NCBI RefSeq assembly: GCF_003010915.2
Contig: NZ_CP028426.1
Coordinates: 1,922,001 to 1,986,000, forward strand
Source: Gulosibacter molinativorax
GTDB lineage: Bacteria > Actinomycetota > Actinomycetes > Actinomycetales > Microbacteriaceae
Length of the DNA stretch: 64,000 nucleotides
Direction of reading: 5' to 3'
Shown here: in pieces, positions 1-9,500 of the stretch
Layout of the letters: every line of letters starts with the position of its first letter
How positions within the stretch are numbered: position 1 is the first letter of the stretch
Translations under genes and position numbers: made by a program
The notes under the pieces: model-generated
The model's database searches: none
What the model was told of the DNA's origin: nothing
The model's input: only the letters and a program-made list of their open reading frames with translations

Positions 1-1833
1 CTTGGATTCGTCGATCCAGGCGTCTGGGACGAACGGCTTTACCTCGCGTTCGAGGTACTCGTCGATGTCTTCGTTCCACGGCACGTTCTCGGTGTCGCGC
101 AGCGCGGCGTCGGCGACAGGCCTGCCCGCTTTCGTCAACAACTCGCCATCGTCGTCGTGCTCGCTCAGCTCATCCACGAGCATTTTCACGAGCGCCGGTT
201 TCAGCGCGACGCCCTTACCGTTCGCCGCGGCCATCAGCTGCTTCTGGAACTCCGTGCGGCTGAACGACAGCTCTCCCCCAGCATCCACCCCCGCAGCCTC
301 GAGCACCTCGAGGAGGCGACCCTGCGCATCCTCATCGAGCTTCGTGACCGGCTTCGCCGCCATCGCGCGCTCGATGCGTTCGGGGGTGAACCCGTAGTTG
401 CGTTTCATCGGGCGTTCGAGCGTGATCGTGCGGTACATGAAGTCGGTCACGTCGAAGATCTTCGAGACATCGGACTCTTCGAATTGCTCGTAAAGCTTCG
501 TGATCTCGACGATGTGATCGTCACTCAATTCCTTGCGCTTTGAACCGACGCTCTTGCGCATCTTTACGAACATCTCCGTCGCGTCGATGAGCTGCACCTT
601 GTTGCGCCGCTCCGCGGGCTTGTCCTTATTGAGGATCCAGACGTAGGTGCTGATGCCGGTGTTGTAGAACATGTCGGTCGGCAAGCCGACGATGGTCTCG
701 AGGTAGTCGTTGTCGAGGATCCACTTGCGAATGTTCGATTCGCCCGAGCCAGCACCCCCGGTAAAGAGCGGCGAGCCATTAAGGACGATCGCGCCCTTGC
801 CTCCGCCAGAGCTGTCGCTCGGCTCGCGCAGCTTCGAGATGAGATGCATGAGAAAGAGCATCGAGCCGTCGGAGACTCGAGGCAGGCCCGCGCCGAATCG
901 TCCGTCGAACCCGGCGATCTCATGTTCGGAAGTGACCGCTTCGCGTTGCTTTTGCCAATTGACGCCGAACGGCGGATTCGAGAGCCCGTAGTGGAAGGTG
1001 CGGTTCTTAAACGCGGGGTTCATGAGGGTGTCGCCGTTCACGATGTTGTCGATCGGCTGGCCCTTCACCACCATGTCGGCCTTGCAGATCGCGTAAGAGG
1101 CACCGTTGAGCTCCTGTCCAAGCAGGTTCACTTGGGCCGAGCCATTCATGGCCTTGATCTCGTCATCGGCGACCGAGAGCATCCCACCCGTACCCGCCGT
1201 CGGATCATAGACATCGCGGACAATGCCGGGGGTCATGAGATCTTCTTCGTTGGCGAGCAGAATCGAGACCATGAGCTTCACGACCTCCCGCGGCGTGAAG
1301 TGCTCACCTGCAGTCTCGTTCGAGGCCTCGGCAAACTTACGAATGAGCTCCTCAAAGATGTGGCCCATTTTCTCGTTGTCGACAGCCTTTGGGTGCAGAT
1401 CGACTTTGGCGAAGTGCTGGAGAATCTGCAGCAAGAGGTCGTTCTGCGCGAGGTCCACAATCGTGTCTTCGAACTTGTACTTCTCGAAGATGTCGCGCAC
1501 GTTCGACGAAAACGAGTTCACATAGTCGCGAAGGTTTTGCTCGAGATTATCGGGGTCGCCTTGCAGCGACTTCAGGTCGTGATTCGAGCGATTCGAAAAC
1601 GAGTAGGTGTGGCCAGCCTTCGCACGGAGCATGCCGGGTGACGGGTCGACGTCCGGGTCGAGACCCTTCGTCGCTTCGAGCACGGCCTGCTTCGTCGGCG
1701 CGAGCACCGCATCCAATCGCGAAAGAACCGTGAACGGCAGGATGATGTCGCCGTACTGATGCTGCTTGTAGGTGCCTCGAAGCAGGTCGGCCGCCGACCA
1801 GATGAACGACGCGTGATTGAAGTTGCTAGACAC
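1..1833 (-). CDS. hsdM: Type I restriction-modification DNA methyltransferase subunit HsdM (3' end beyond left edge)
   Basis: Adenine-N6 methyltransferase subunit of a type I restriction-modification complex; with HsdS it methylates the target site, with HsdR it forms the nuclease. I translated 611 residues from a GTG at 1833 (AGGGG about 10 bases upstream) and the frame is still open at base 1. An N-terminal helical region is followed by the SAM-binding motif DPTAGTGG (residues 210-217) and the catalytic NPPF (286-289), the N6-adenine methylase signature. hsdS and hsdR are not visible and would lie to the left. The family and motifs are clear; the recognition site cannot be inferred. Confidence 0.95.
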   Translation of the reverse strand, partial: MSSNFNHASFIWSAADLLRGTYKQHQYGDIILPFTVLSRLDAVLAPTKQAVLEATKGLDPDVDPSPGMLRAKAGHTYSFSNRSNHDLKSLQGDPDNLEQNLRDYVNSFSSNVRDIFEKYKFEDTIVDLAQNDLLLQILQHFAKVDLHPKAVDNEKMGHIFEELIRKFAEASNETAGEHFTPREVVKLMVSILLANEEDLMTPGIVRDVYDPTAGTGGMLSVADDEIKAMNGSAQVNLLGQELNGASYAICKADMVVKGQPIDNIVNGDTLMNPAFKNRTFHYGLSNPPFGVNWQKQREAVTSEHEIAGFDGRFGAGLPRVSDGSMLFLMHLISKLREPSDSSGGGKGAIVLNGSPLFTGGAGSGESNIRKWILDNDYLETIVGLPTDMFYNTGISTYVWILNKDKPAERRNKVQLIDATEMFVKMRKSVGSKRKELSDDHIVEITKLYEQFEESDVSKIFDVTDFMYRTITLERPMKRNYGFTPERIERAMAAKPVTKLDEDAQGRLLEVLEAAGVDAGGELSFSRTEFQKQLMAAANGKGVALKPALVKMLVDELSEHDDDGELLTKAGRPVADAALRDTENVPWNEDIDEYLEREVKPFVPDAWIDESK

Positions 1834-2146
1834 CCGAATTAACCCCTGAAAAGCCGAATATGTTCGATTTGTCGAGCCTAGTCGAGGGCACCGACCCTCC
1901 AGGCGGGCGGGCAGACTTGAACTCTGAAGAAACGGGATGTCTAGCTTGTGACCGGCCACACAGTGACGATTTGTTCGTACTCGATGCTTGGGCTCCGATT
2001 GAGCTCACCAAGCACGGCTACTCCTTGAGTCGCGTATAACACCCGTCTTACACTGAAGCATGTGGTGCACATCGGATGGCGTCCCGAAGTGGTGGCGATA
2101 TGCGGACCGATGACGAAGACTCTCGACTCGGGGCGGAAGAGAAACC
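1834..2146. other. Gene-free gap between hsdM and the RHH/nucleotidyltransferase pair
   Basis: This divergent interval of about 310 bases must hold the promoters of hsdM (leftward) and of the small pair to the right. I see no convincing long gene: the only notable frame (61 codons, minus strand) has no recognisable motifs. No strong hairpin or repeat was found. Confidence 0.5.
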
Positions 2147-2488
2147 TTGAATGCCATGACCCCTAATAACCGCATCCCTCCAGAAATCGCCGCGGCGATC
2201 GAGAAGGAGATCGACGCCGATAGCCCTCAGTATCGAGACGATCTCTCCGAGGGCAACTGGACAAAAGCGAACCGCGTGCCATCGCCATTATTGACCCTTC
2301 GCATCCCCGCCGACGCGCTTACCGAGCTTCAAGACCTAGCCCGAGAGAATGGGGTCGCGGTGTCGACTCTCGCACGCGGCTTCATCCTTGACGGTATCGC
2401 CCAGCACAAGAGCGAAGACCTCCGCGGCGCCCTCGAACGGTTAGAGCGTGATCTGGCTGCGGTCAAGGCCCGGGCGCTCACAAGTTAG
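2147..2488 (+). CDS. Small ribbon-helix-helix-like protein, possible antitoxin or regulator
   Basis: Protein of 113 residues read from TTG 2147; an ATG at 2156 is an alternative, and GGAAGA at 2135-2140 favours the TTG. The middle segment, LTLRIPADALTELQDLA followed by a second amphipathic helix, resembles the strand-helix-helix of CopG/Arc-type DNA-binding proteins, and the C-terminus is a predicted coiled helix (RGALERLERDLAAVKAR). It lies 11 bases before a minimal nucleotidyltransferase gene on the same strand, so the two are probably co-transcribed. An antitoxin or autoregulator role is inference; no catalytic motif is visible. Confidence 0.6.
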   Translation: MNAMTPNNRIPPEIAAAIEKEIDADSPQYRDDLSEGNWTKANRVPSPLLTLRIPADALTELQDLARENGVAVSTLARGFILDGIAQHKSEDLRGALERLERDLAAVKARALTS

Positions 2489-2499
2489 GGAGTCCAGAC

Positions 2500-2799
2500 G
2501 TGTTGGATACACCACTCGGGACTCGACTCCGGAAGGCTTCGCCGCGCGTCAAACAGCTCATCGCCGACGCGGGCGGCAGCAACGTGCGGGTCTTCGGATC
2601 GGTAGCAACTGGACGTGAACACTCGAAATCCGACGTCGACCTGATCTTTACGATGAACAAACCGTTGAGCCTCATGGCGCTCGGCAAACTTGAACAGCTG
2701 ATCGCCGATGAAGTGGGAGCACCCGTCGATCTCGTCCCGGACACGTCGCTTCGCCCCGCCTTTCGGGATCGAATCCTCAACGAGGCGGTGCCACTTTGA
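2500..2799 (+). CDS. Minimal nucleotidyltransferase (MNT/MntA-like) domain protein
   Basis: A 99-residue stand-alone nucleotidyltransferase of the pol-beta superfamily. It has the signature GSVATGREHSKSDVDL (GS, then DxD spaced as in MntA), and a later VDLV that could supply the third acidic residue. Single-domain proteins of this kind act in HepT-MntA toxin-antitoxin modules, where MntA AMPylates the HEPN toxin, and in other small defence modules. Here the partner before it is an RHH-like gene, and only a 32-codon frame overlaps its stop. It sits beside a type I restriction gene, consistent with a defence neighbourhood. The family is clear; the target is unknown. Confidence 0.8.
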   Translation: MLDTPLGTRLRKASPRVKQLIADAGGSNVRVFGSVATGREHSKSDVDLIFTMNKPLSLMALGKLEQLIADEVGAPVDLVPDTSLRPAFRDRILNEAVPL

Positions 2800-2894
2800 G
2801 CCCTTCTAATTCCATGGCCTGGTGTGTGCTCGATCGTCAGGACATCCGGCGCGTCCGTCAGACGATCAACGCGGATTTGAAGACGGATAGGTAA
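2796..2894 (+). CDS. Possible 32-residue ORF overlapping the nucleotidyltransferase stop (HepT remnant?)
   Basis: A TTG codon at 2796 overlaps the stop of the preceding gene (TTGA) and opens a frame ending at 2894. The peptide includes VLDRQDIRRVRQTINADLKT, predicted helical. In HepT-MntA modules the HEPN gene sits next to the nucleotidyltransferase, so this could be a truncated remnant, but the HEPN RxxxxH/RxxxxxxH motif is absent. It may equally be chance. Confidence 0.25.
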   Translation: MSPSNSMAWCVLDRQDIRRVRQTINADLKTDR

Positions 2895-2912
2895 TTACGA
2901 AACTGTCGGAGT

Positions 2913-3874
2913 CTAGTCTTCGTCAGCCGCCGCGAGCTCAACGACCCGCTCCGCGGTCCCCCACGACAGCGTCACGCCAGCGCCACCGTGACCGTACGCA
3001 GTGATCACCGGAACGCCGTCGACGGTCAGGCGTTCGAGGCTGATCGATGGCCGAGCGGGTCGCAGCCCACACGCGCGGCCAACCAACGGTTGATTCGCCA
3101 GTTCGGGAACTAGCTTCAGTGCACGCTCCAAGATCGCCGCCTCAGTCGCCGGATCAATTTCGGTATCCCACGATCCCTCGTCGGCCGTGCCACCAACGAT
3201 GACGTCGTGTTCGCGGGGGAAGATGTAGGTGAGGCCGTCGGGATTACCCTCATCGGTCATCCACTCTTCGAGCCCAGGATTCGCGAGCCGCACGATCTGC
3301 CCACGGACCGGGTAGACGCTTTCGTCGCCGCCGAGGAGCTCGCCACCGCGATCACGACGAGGTCGCTCTCGTTCGCGAGCTCCTTGATGGATGCGACGGT
3401 GCGGTACTCGAACGTGATGCCAAGCGACTGCACCCGTGCTTTGAGCCAGGGCAGGTATCGCGGAATCTCAATGAACGGCAGCGCGGCTCGTACACCGGAG
3501 GTGGTGCCTTCCGGGAGTTGCGCGGCGGATGCTTCCTCGAACTGGGCAAGGTGGGACGTCCACGAGCGATCCGGGTCGGCCAAGCGCTCGACGACGGTTC
3601 CCGTGCGCATCCTGACTACCGCATCCGACTCGGCCGTAAGCGCGACAAATCGCTCGAGCGATCGGGCCAGCAGCTGGTCGGCCAGCTCGGATCGCTCGCT
3701 GCGGAATGGGAACCAGAGTGCTGCGGATACCGACGACACGGTCTCCATCGTGTCTTGGTCCGCGACTACCGTGACCTCGTCACCGTTGGATGCGAACTCG
3801 TGTGCGACGGAGAGACCGATCACGCCTGCTCCGATTACCGTTACGCGCCTTGCCATCGTTCCATTCTTGACCAT
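2913..3874 (-). pseudogene. D-amino-acid oxidase (DAAO family), frameshifted
   Basis: FAD-dependent D-amino-acid oxidase, which converts D-amino acids to 2-oxo acids with H2O2 and ammonia. The N-terminal part (start 3874, or ATG 3856) carries the dinucleotide-binding GAGVIG and runs to DLVVIAV. The family sequence then resumes in another frame as ELLGGDESVYPVRGQIV and continues through the FAD/substrate domain to a C-terminus at 2913. The switch lies at 3341-3346 and equals a net loss of one base modulo three. At this point the family normally has a G-L-G-x-R-E-L turn, so a deletion of 1 or 13 bases would explain it. Either a true pseudogene or a sequencing error; both halves otherwise look intact. 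Confidence 0.85.
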
Positions 3875-3942
3875 CTAAGCCCCAAGGCAAGCGCGGAGAC
3901 TGACGCATCGGCATCAAGTGGGACCGCCTGAGTGCTCGCCAA

Positions 3943-4383
3943 CTAGCGCCCAATCGCCTCTAGGAAAGCGACCGTCTCTTCTTCAGTGAGACCCGGCACT
4001 CCACCCCGTGCAGGCCCCGGTGCGCCCGCAAGGAGTTCTTCGAGAGGGACTGCCTTGCGTACACCAGGCGAGACTGGCAGTGGTGGTGCCTGCTGAATGA
4101 TTGCCGCACCTATTTGCGAGATGCGCCCATCGGAGTCCCGCTCCGGGATCCCGACGGCAGAGACGTACTGTTCGATCAAGGCACGGCACTCATCATCGTT
4201 CTCCACATTGGGGAGCGGGATCGTGTTGCCGAAATCATCCGTCACCTGCAGGCGATGGGTATCGAGCTTGACCGACTGCAACTTGCCCACAACCGTTGCT
4301 TCTTGGGACTCGAAACCCTCGTCGAGCGCTGCAGCAACTCCCTTTGACGCTGATGATTCATCGCTGCTCGTCAATTTTCCCAC
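3943..4383 (-). CDS. Hypothetical protein, possibly 5'-truncated
   Basis: Product of 146 residues from a GTG at 4383; I do not recognise the family. The centre (VTDDFGNTIPLPN, then VSAVGIPERDSDGRI) looks like a small beta-barrel, and the end is Pro/Gly-rich followed by a short helix (LTEEETVAFLEAIGR). The frame stays open upstream for 14 more codons (reading DFGFVESPEFRAV) that look coding but offer no start before a TGA at 4428-4426, so the 5' end may have been lost. It lies between a broken oxidase and a HAD phosphatase. No function is proposed. Confidence 0.55.
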   Translation of the reverse strand: MGKLTSSDESSASKGVAAALDEGFESQEATVVGKLQSVKLDTHRLQVTDDFGNTIPLPNVENDDECRALIEQYVSAVGIPERDSDGRISQIGAAIIQQAPPLPVSPGVRKAVPLEELLAGAPGPARGGVPGLTEEETVAFLEAIGR

Positions 4384-4483
4384 CGCCCTGAACTCCGGTG
4401 ATTCTACGAAACCGAAATCTCCTGCTCATGCCATCTAATTTGCAAGGAACTCACTTCATTCAAGTATTCTCAGCATGCGTCAG

Positions 4484-5284
4484 TTACTCCCCGTCGACGT
4501 ACATCTCGACCAGTTCATGCACCCCGGAAATGATCTCGTCGGGGCGGAATGGGAACCTCTCAACCGCATCATGGGTACTGATCCCGGAGAGCACGAGAAT
4601 CGTGTGCAGTCCCGCCTCCATGCCGGCAACAATGTCGGTGTCCATTCGGTCGCCGATCATCACCGTCGACTCAGAATGCGCACCAATCTGATTGAGCGCC
4701 GAGCGGAACATCATGGGATTCGGTTTCCCGACCACGTACGGCTTGCGCCCGGTGGCCGCGGTGATGAGCGCATTGATCGCGCCCGTTGCCGGAACGACGC
4801 CGTCTGCCGTCGGGCCGGTCGGATCCGGGTTCGTCGAGATGAAGCGAGCCCCGCCAACAATCAGTCGAATCGCCTTGGTGATCGCCTCGAACGAGTAATT
4901 GCGCGTCTCGCCAACAACGACAAAGTCGGGATCAACATCCGTCATCACGAAGCCGGCGTCGTGGAGGGCCGTGGTCAGCCCAACTTCACCGACGACGAAC
5001 GCGCTACCATCTGGCTTCTGACTCTCAAGGAATGACGCGGTCGCCATCGCTGACGTCCAGATCGCCGTCTCGGGCACCTCGATCCCGTTCGCGCTGAGGC
5101 GAGCGCTGAGATCGCGAGGCGTGTACGTCGAGTTATTGGTCAGGACGAGATACTTCGTCCCGGTCCGCTGCCAGTGCGAGAGCAACTCGCGCGCACCCGG
5201 CAGTACCTGCCCTTCGGCGACTAGCACCCCGTCCATGTCTGTGAGCCAAGACTCGATGGTTCGATTACCGCGCGTAATTGACAT
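4484..5284 (-). CDS. HAD-superfamily IIA (NagD-like) phosphatase
   Basis: Predicted cytosolic phosphatase of 266 residues in the NagD/4-nitrophenylphosphatase branch of the HAD superfamily. Motif I is DMDG near residue 16 (nucleophile Asp plus acid/base Asp), motif II VLTNNS, a cap domain follows, then GKPNPMMF with the motif III Lys and GDRMDTD with the motif IV acids. The start at 5284 is chosen because AAAGGTGGGG lies just upstream; a longer frame to 5356 lacks such a site. The substrate is unknown. It follows jetD on the same strand with 78 bases between, so partial co-transcription with the Wadjet operon is possible. Confidence 0.9.
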   Translation of the reverse strand: MSITRGNRTIESWLTDMDGVLVAEGQVLPGARELLSHWQRTGTKYLVLTNNSTYTPRDLSARLSANGIEVPETAIWTSAMATASFLESQKPDGSAFVVGEVGLTTALHDAGFVMTDVDPDFVVVGETRNYSFEAITKAIRLIVGGARFISTNPDPTGPTADGVVPATGAINALITAATGRKPYVVGKPNPMMFRSALNQIGAHSESTVMIGDRMDTDIVAGMEAGLHTILVLSGISTHDAVERFPFRPDEIISGVHELVEMYVDGE

Positions 5285-5362
5285 AACCCCACCTTTCGCG
5301 CCAAGTGTAGGTGTGCCGAGTGAAGCTTTCCTCACTCGATTGCGGACTGCGTACACATAGCG

Positions 5363-6553
5363 CTACCGGCCCAGCGCATCCAGCACCCAGTCCCAGTCGA
5401 TGCGCTCCTGCTCGAGCCGAAGTCGCGGTGCGTAGCGGTCACTGACCAGATCGTTGAACAAGGAAGCCTCAGTGTCGGTCAGGTTCGGTAGCATGGCGCT
5501 GGTCGGTGACGGCTCGGTGCCCCAACGCTCTTCGTGAGCGAGCAGAGTCGAGCGGTCCATGAGCACCGAGCGCACGCCCGGCAGCTGCGCACGCACGCGA
5601 TTGAGTATCGCGAAGCCATGCGTGTCGAGATCACCCCAATAGCGCACCTCGCCACGAGCCGCGGCAGCACCCAACCACGCCAGCGACGCCGGAGCCACCG
5701 CGTCGAACCCGCGCCCCCACAGCACCACACCGCGCTCCGGGATCGGCGCGCTGAGGTAGCTGATCTCGTTCTCGACGATCAACGCACGCTCAACCGGCGG
5801 CTGGAGTCTCGTCAACTCCTGCACGCGGAACGACGCCTCGCTGAGTTCAACCGGGAGCCCAAACAACGACGGGTCGAAGCGCATCCGCACCATCACGGGC
5901 TTCCGCCCGAGGCCGAGCCCGGTGAGAAACTCCTCCGCCCGCCCCGACACCCCGAGCATCTCGGCAAGCACGCCCCGGCGCCGCTCGACCAGTTTGGTGT
6001 CAACACCAGGAGCGTCGATTTCGCGGAGAAACTTGCCCGTGCCACGATTCCACTCGAGCCAATCGCGCGCGGCCAAAATCGCGGGCCATTCGTCGGCGAG
6101 TTCAATCGCCTTGAGCGGATGCGCAATCACCCAGTCGCGCGCGGCCGGGATCAGGGCCGAACGGCGCAACACGTCGTCGAAGCGCTCCACGTCGCCGTCC
6201 CGCCCGGCCACTCCGAGCATCCGCCACGCCTGTTCGTAACTCTCGATCAGCGCCCGGCCGGGCAGTTGCGTGCGGCCGAGCGAACGACCGCCAACGTGCT
6301 TCTCGACCAGCCGAAACCCGGCCCCTCCCTCGGCCGCACGCTCGAGACCCGACACCCATCGGCGCGCCTCATCGAGATGCTCGGTCAGGTCGGCGCTGGA
6401 TGGGCCGCGAAGCGGCACGTCGATGGTCGCGAACGGCGCCCCCGCGGCGTGGTTTCGGAGCAGCTCGCCGCTGTCCCACCGGCGCCCGATGCGCTTCTCA
6501 ATGTCGGCGGGTGTGGTCCATGAAGCTGGACCCTGCTGGCGCCCGGTACTCAC
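5363..6553 (-). CDS. jetD: Wadjet anti-plasmid system nuclease subunit JetD
   Basis: Last gene of a Wadjet operon. JetD (DUF3322 plus DUF2220) is the topoisomerase VI/Toprim-like nuclease that cuts circular plasmid DNA after the JetABC motor has extruded it. The 396-residue product has an N-terminal DNA-binding-type region, then a C-terminal Toprim-like domain with the metal-binding Glu in VENE (261-263) and the DxD in YWGDLDTHGF (D308, D310). Both motifs are intact, so it should be active. The GTG start overlaps the jetC stop by four bases (GTGA), implying translational coupling. Length and order match known type I systems. Confidence 0.93.
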   Translation of the reverse strand: MSTGRQQGPASWTTPADIEKRIGRRWDSGELLRNHAAGAPFATIDVPLRGPSSADLTEHLDEARRWVSGLERAAEGGAGFRLVEKHVGGRSLGRTQLPGRALIESYEQAWRMLGVAGRDGDVERFDDVLRRSALIPAARDWVIAHPLKAIELADEWPAILAARDWLEWNRGTGKFLREIDAPGVDTKLVERRRGVLAEMLGVSGRAEEFLTGLGLGRKPVMVRMRFDPSLFGLPVELSEASFRVQELTRLQPPVERALIVENEISYLSAPIPERGVVLWGRGFDAVAPASLAWLGAAAARGEVRYWGDLDTHGFAILNRVRAQLPGVRSVLMDRSTLLAHEERWGTEPSPTSAMLPNLTDTEASLFNDLVSDRYAPRLRLEQERIDWDWVLDALGR

Positions 6554-9500
6554 GAATTCATCGCCCGCCGCTCCCGGAACTCCTCCACCGTGAGCGTGTG
6601 CACCCTCGACGCCGCTCCATCGGGGTTATCGACGAAGCCGATCGAGCTCACATACGGCTCGATGACGTGCACCTTCTGCAGCGGCGTCACGATCAGCAGC
6701 TGCAGGCCGAGCTTCTCGAACAGCTCGAGCGCATAGCGCGTGGACTGATCCGAGCCGCGACCAAAGGCCTCGTCGATGACGGCGAAGCGGAAGTCCTTCG
6801 ACTTCTCGACGCCCCACTCGAGCCCAAACTGGTACGCGAGCGACGCGGCGAGGATCGTATAGGCGAGCTTCTCTTTCTGCCCACCCGATTTGCCGTCCGA
6901 GTCGGTGTAGTGCTCGTGCTCCACCCCGGTCTCGCGATCGCGCTCGGAGGCCGCGAACGTGTACCAGTTGCGCACATCCGTCACGCGCGCAGTCCAGGCT
7001 TTGTCTGCCTCGGTGCGACCCTCGCGGCCTTTAAACCGTTCGACCAGCAATCGCACTCGCTCGAATCGCTGTTCCGGATCCTCATCCCCGCCGATGAGGT
7101 CGCCCGTCGCGGCCTTCATCTCCGCGCGAAACGCCCTGACCTCTGAGTTCGGCGAGAGTTCGGCGACGAGCGTAATCACGCGACCCGGGTTGTAGTCGAT
7201 GGCGCCGAGGGCCTCGTTGATGGTCGCCACTCGCTCACGAATCTCGTCCGCCTGGCGCTGCAGCCAGAAGTTGAAGCTCGCGAGGTCCTTGATCGACTCC
7301 GTGTTGAGTTGCCGCTTGAACTCGGCCTCGAACCTCGGCAGATCATCCTCTTTCACCTGCCCGTGCAGGCGACGAAACTCACCGATCGAGCCGACGTTCG
7401 CATCCATCTCGGTCGCGAGCTCCGGCCAGCGGCGCAGGATCTCCCCCATCTGCTGCTGCACGCTCGTGATGTAACCGTTCATCTCGCGCTGCGCCGCATC
7501 CGAATCGCGCACGAGCTCGTCGTGGATCTTGCCGCGCAGCGTGTCGCAGTCGTCGACCGTGCTCGGCTGCCGCTTCCCGACGCGGTGCCGCAATGCGGGG
7601 AAGACCGCCCGAGCACTCTCGACGCTGACCGCCGGTAGCGATTCGAGCAGCTCCCGCTCCTTCGCGTGCCGCGAGCGCAGCCGCTCGAGTTCGTGCTCGA
7701 TGCCGCCGAGTCGTTTCGCGATGTCATTGCTCTCGCTCTCGAGCTGGCGCTGGGCCTCGGCGAGTTCCGCGAGCTGTCGATCGATCTCGGCAAGCCGCGT
7801 CGAGCCCGCCAGGATGCGCTGCCGCTCGTCCTCGAGGTCGCGCACTTTTGTCTCGGCGTCCGCGACGTCGATCTCCGCGAAGCTCGAGTATTCCTCGAGC
7901 CGGGAGAGCGCGTCGATCGCGCGACCGAGCGCATCCGATTGCTTCTCGAGCGCTGCAAGCTCACGTTCGGCGACGTCGATCGCCTCGCGCAGTTCCTGCA
8001 CCTCGCTCGTGAGCGCCGCGATCTTCCGCTCGCTGCTGCGGCCGAGCACCCAGCGTCGCGCATCCGAAACCCTGAAGCGGTCGTCCTTCTCGTGCCGCTC
8101 CCGATCCTTGACGAGCCCCTCGCGGGTGACGGCCCGGTCTTCGCGCTGCAACGCTGCGGCGTCGGCCACGAGCGCGTGCTCCGCACGGCGCGCGAGTTCG
8201 CCCTTGAGGTAGTCCGCGAAGGGGCCGGGCTCGACCTCGAGCGCGTCGACAAGTCGCGGCCCGCCGTGCGCATCCATTGGCCGGGTGGGAACGCGGCGCT
8301 CCGGCACGCGCAGATACACAAGGCGGGTGCCAAGGTGCCGCTCATTGACCCAGGACGAGACTCGCGCGTACTGCGCCTGCGGCACAAGCAGGCTCAGCGC
8401 GAACGGCCGCAGCACTCGCTCGGCCGCGCCCTGCCATTCGGCGTAATCCTCGCGCACCTCGATGAGCTCACCCGCGAACGGCAACTCGGTTTCGGCGAGG
8501 CCCAGTCCGGCACACATGGACTCGCGCAGCCTCGCAAGTTCGCTCGGCAGGTTGTTGCGCCGCGCCTCGAGGCTCGCGATCTCGGCATCGATTTCGGCGG
8601 CACGCTTCTTGTCGTTGCCATGTTGCAGGGTGAGCGGATGCCGTTCCTCGGCCACGCGGGCCCGCTCCCCTTCCGCATCCGCTCGCGCTTGCGCAACCGC
8701 GGCCAGCCGCATCCGGAAGTCGGTGTCGTCGTTGACTGGCTCAAGGCCGGCACGCTCGAGGTGATCGGCGAACCGCGCGCGCTTGCTCGTGACCTCGGCG
8801 AGCTTGGTAGTCGCGGCAGGAATCTCGGCGTCGATGATGCTGAGCCGATCGCCGCCCGCGCTGCTGCGTTCGGCCTGCAGCAGCTCCCGCTGCTGGGTGT
8901 TGGCTTCGCGCGCCGCGCCAATCCGTTCCTGTTCCTCCTGCGCATCCGCGAGTTGCGCATCCGTCTGGCCGATTGCGGTGTCGAGCACCTCGGTCACGAG
9001 CTCCGCCGCGAACACCACCAAGGCCTCGCGTTCGGCGCGGTATCCCGCGTGCCGTTCCACCGCTGCCTCGTACTTGTCCGCGCTTTCGACGAGCGGCGAC
9101 AGCAGCTCAAGCTGGGCGGTCGCCCGCTGCACCGCCTCGTAGGAGCGCGTGAGGTTCTCGAAGTGGTTGACGATGTCGGTAATTCTGCCGCTCGCGTCTG
9201 ACGGCTCGAGCATGTGGCTGCGCACGAAGTCGTTCAGGTTCCCGACCGACTTCATCGACACCGTCTGGTGAAACAGCTCCATCGCCTGCTCCGACGCGAT
9301 GCCGAGGAGGCGGCGCATCCGGCGGGCGTAATCGGGGAACGTGTTGTCGAGGTCGACGCCGCTGCCGCGCAATCGCTTTCGCAGCTGCTTCAGGTCGCTG
9401 CCGAAGTCGCTGAAGTCGGTCGCGATGCTCAGCCCGCGATCCGCCGTCGCGTAAAACCGCTCGGGCTGCCCGGTGCGATCTCGCTGGTGAAACACCTGCG

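Noticed and set aside
1826..2011. 61-codon minus-strand frame upstream of hsdM
   Set aside because: No family resemblance and it overlaps the hsdM start region.
7666..9201. Plus-strand 511-codon frame inside jetC
   Set aside because: Mirror frame of a GC-rich coding region. JetC has Walker and signature motifs; this frame has none.
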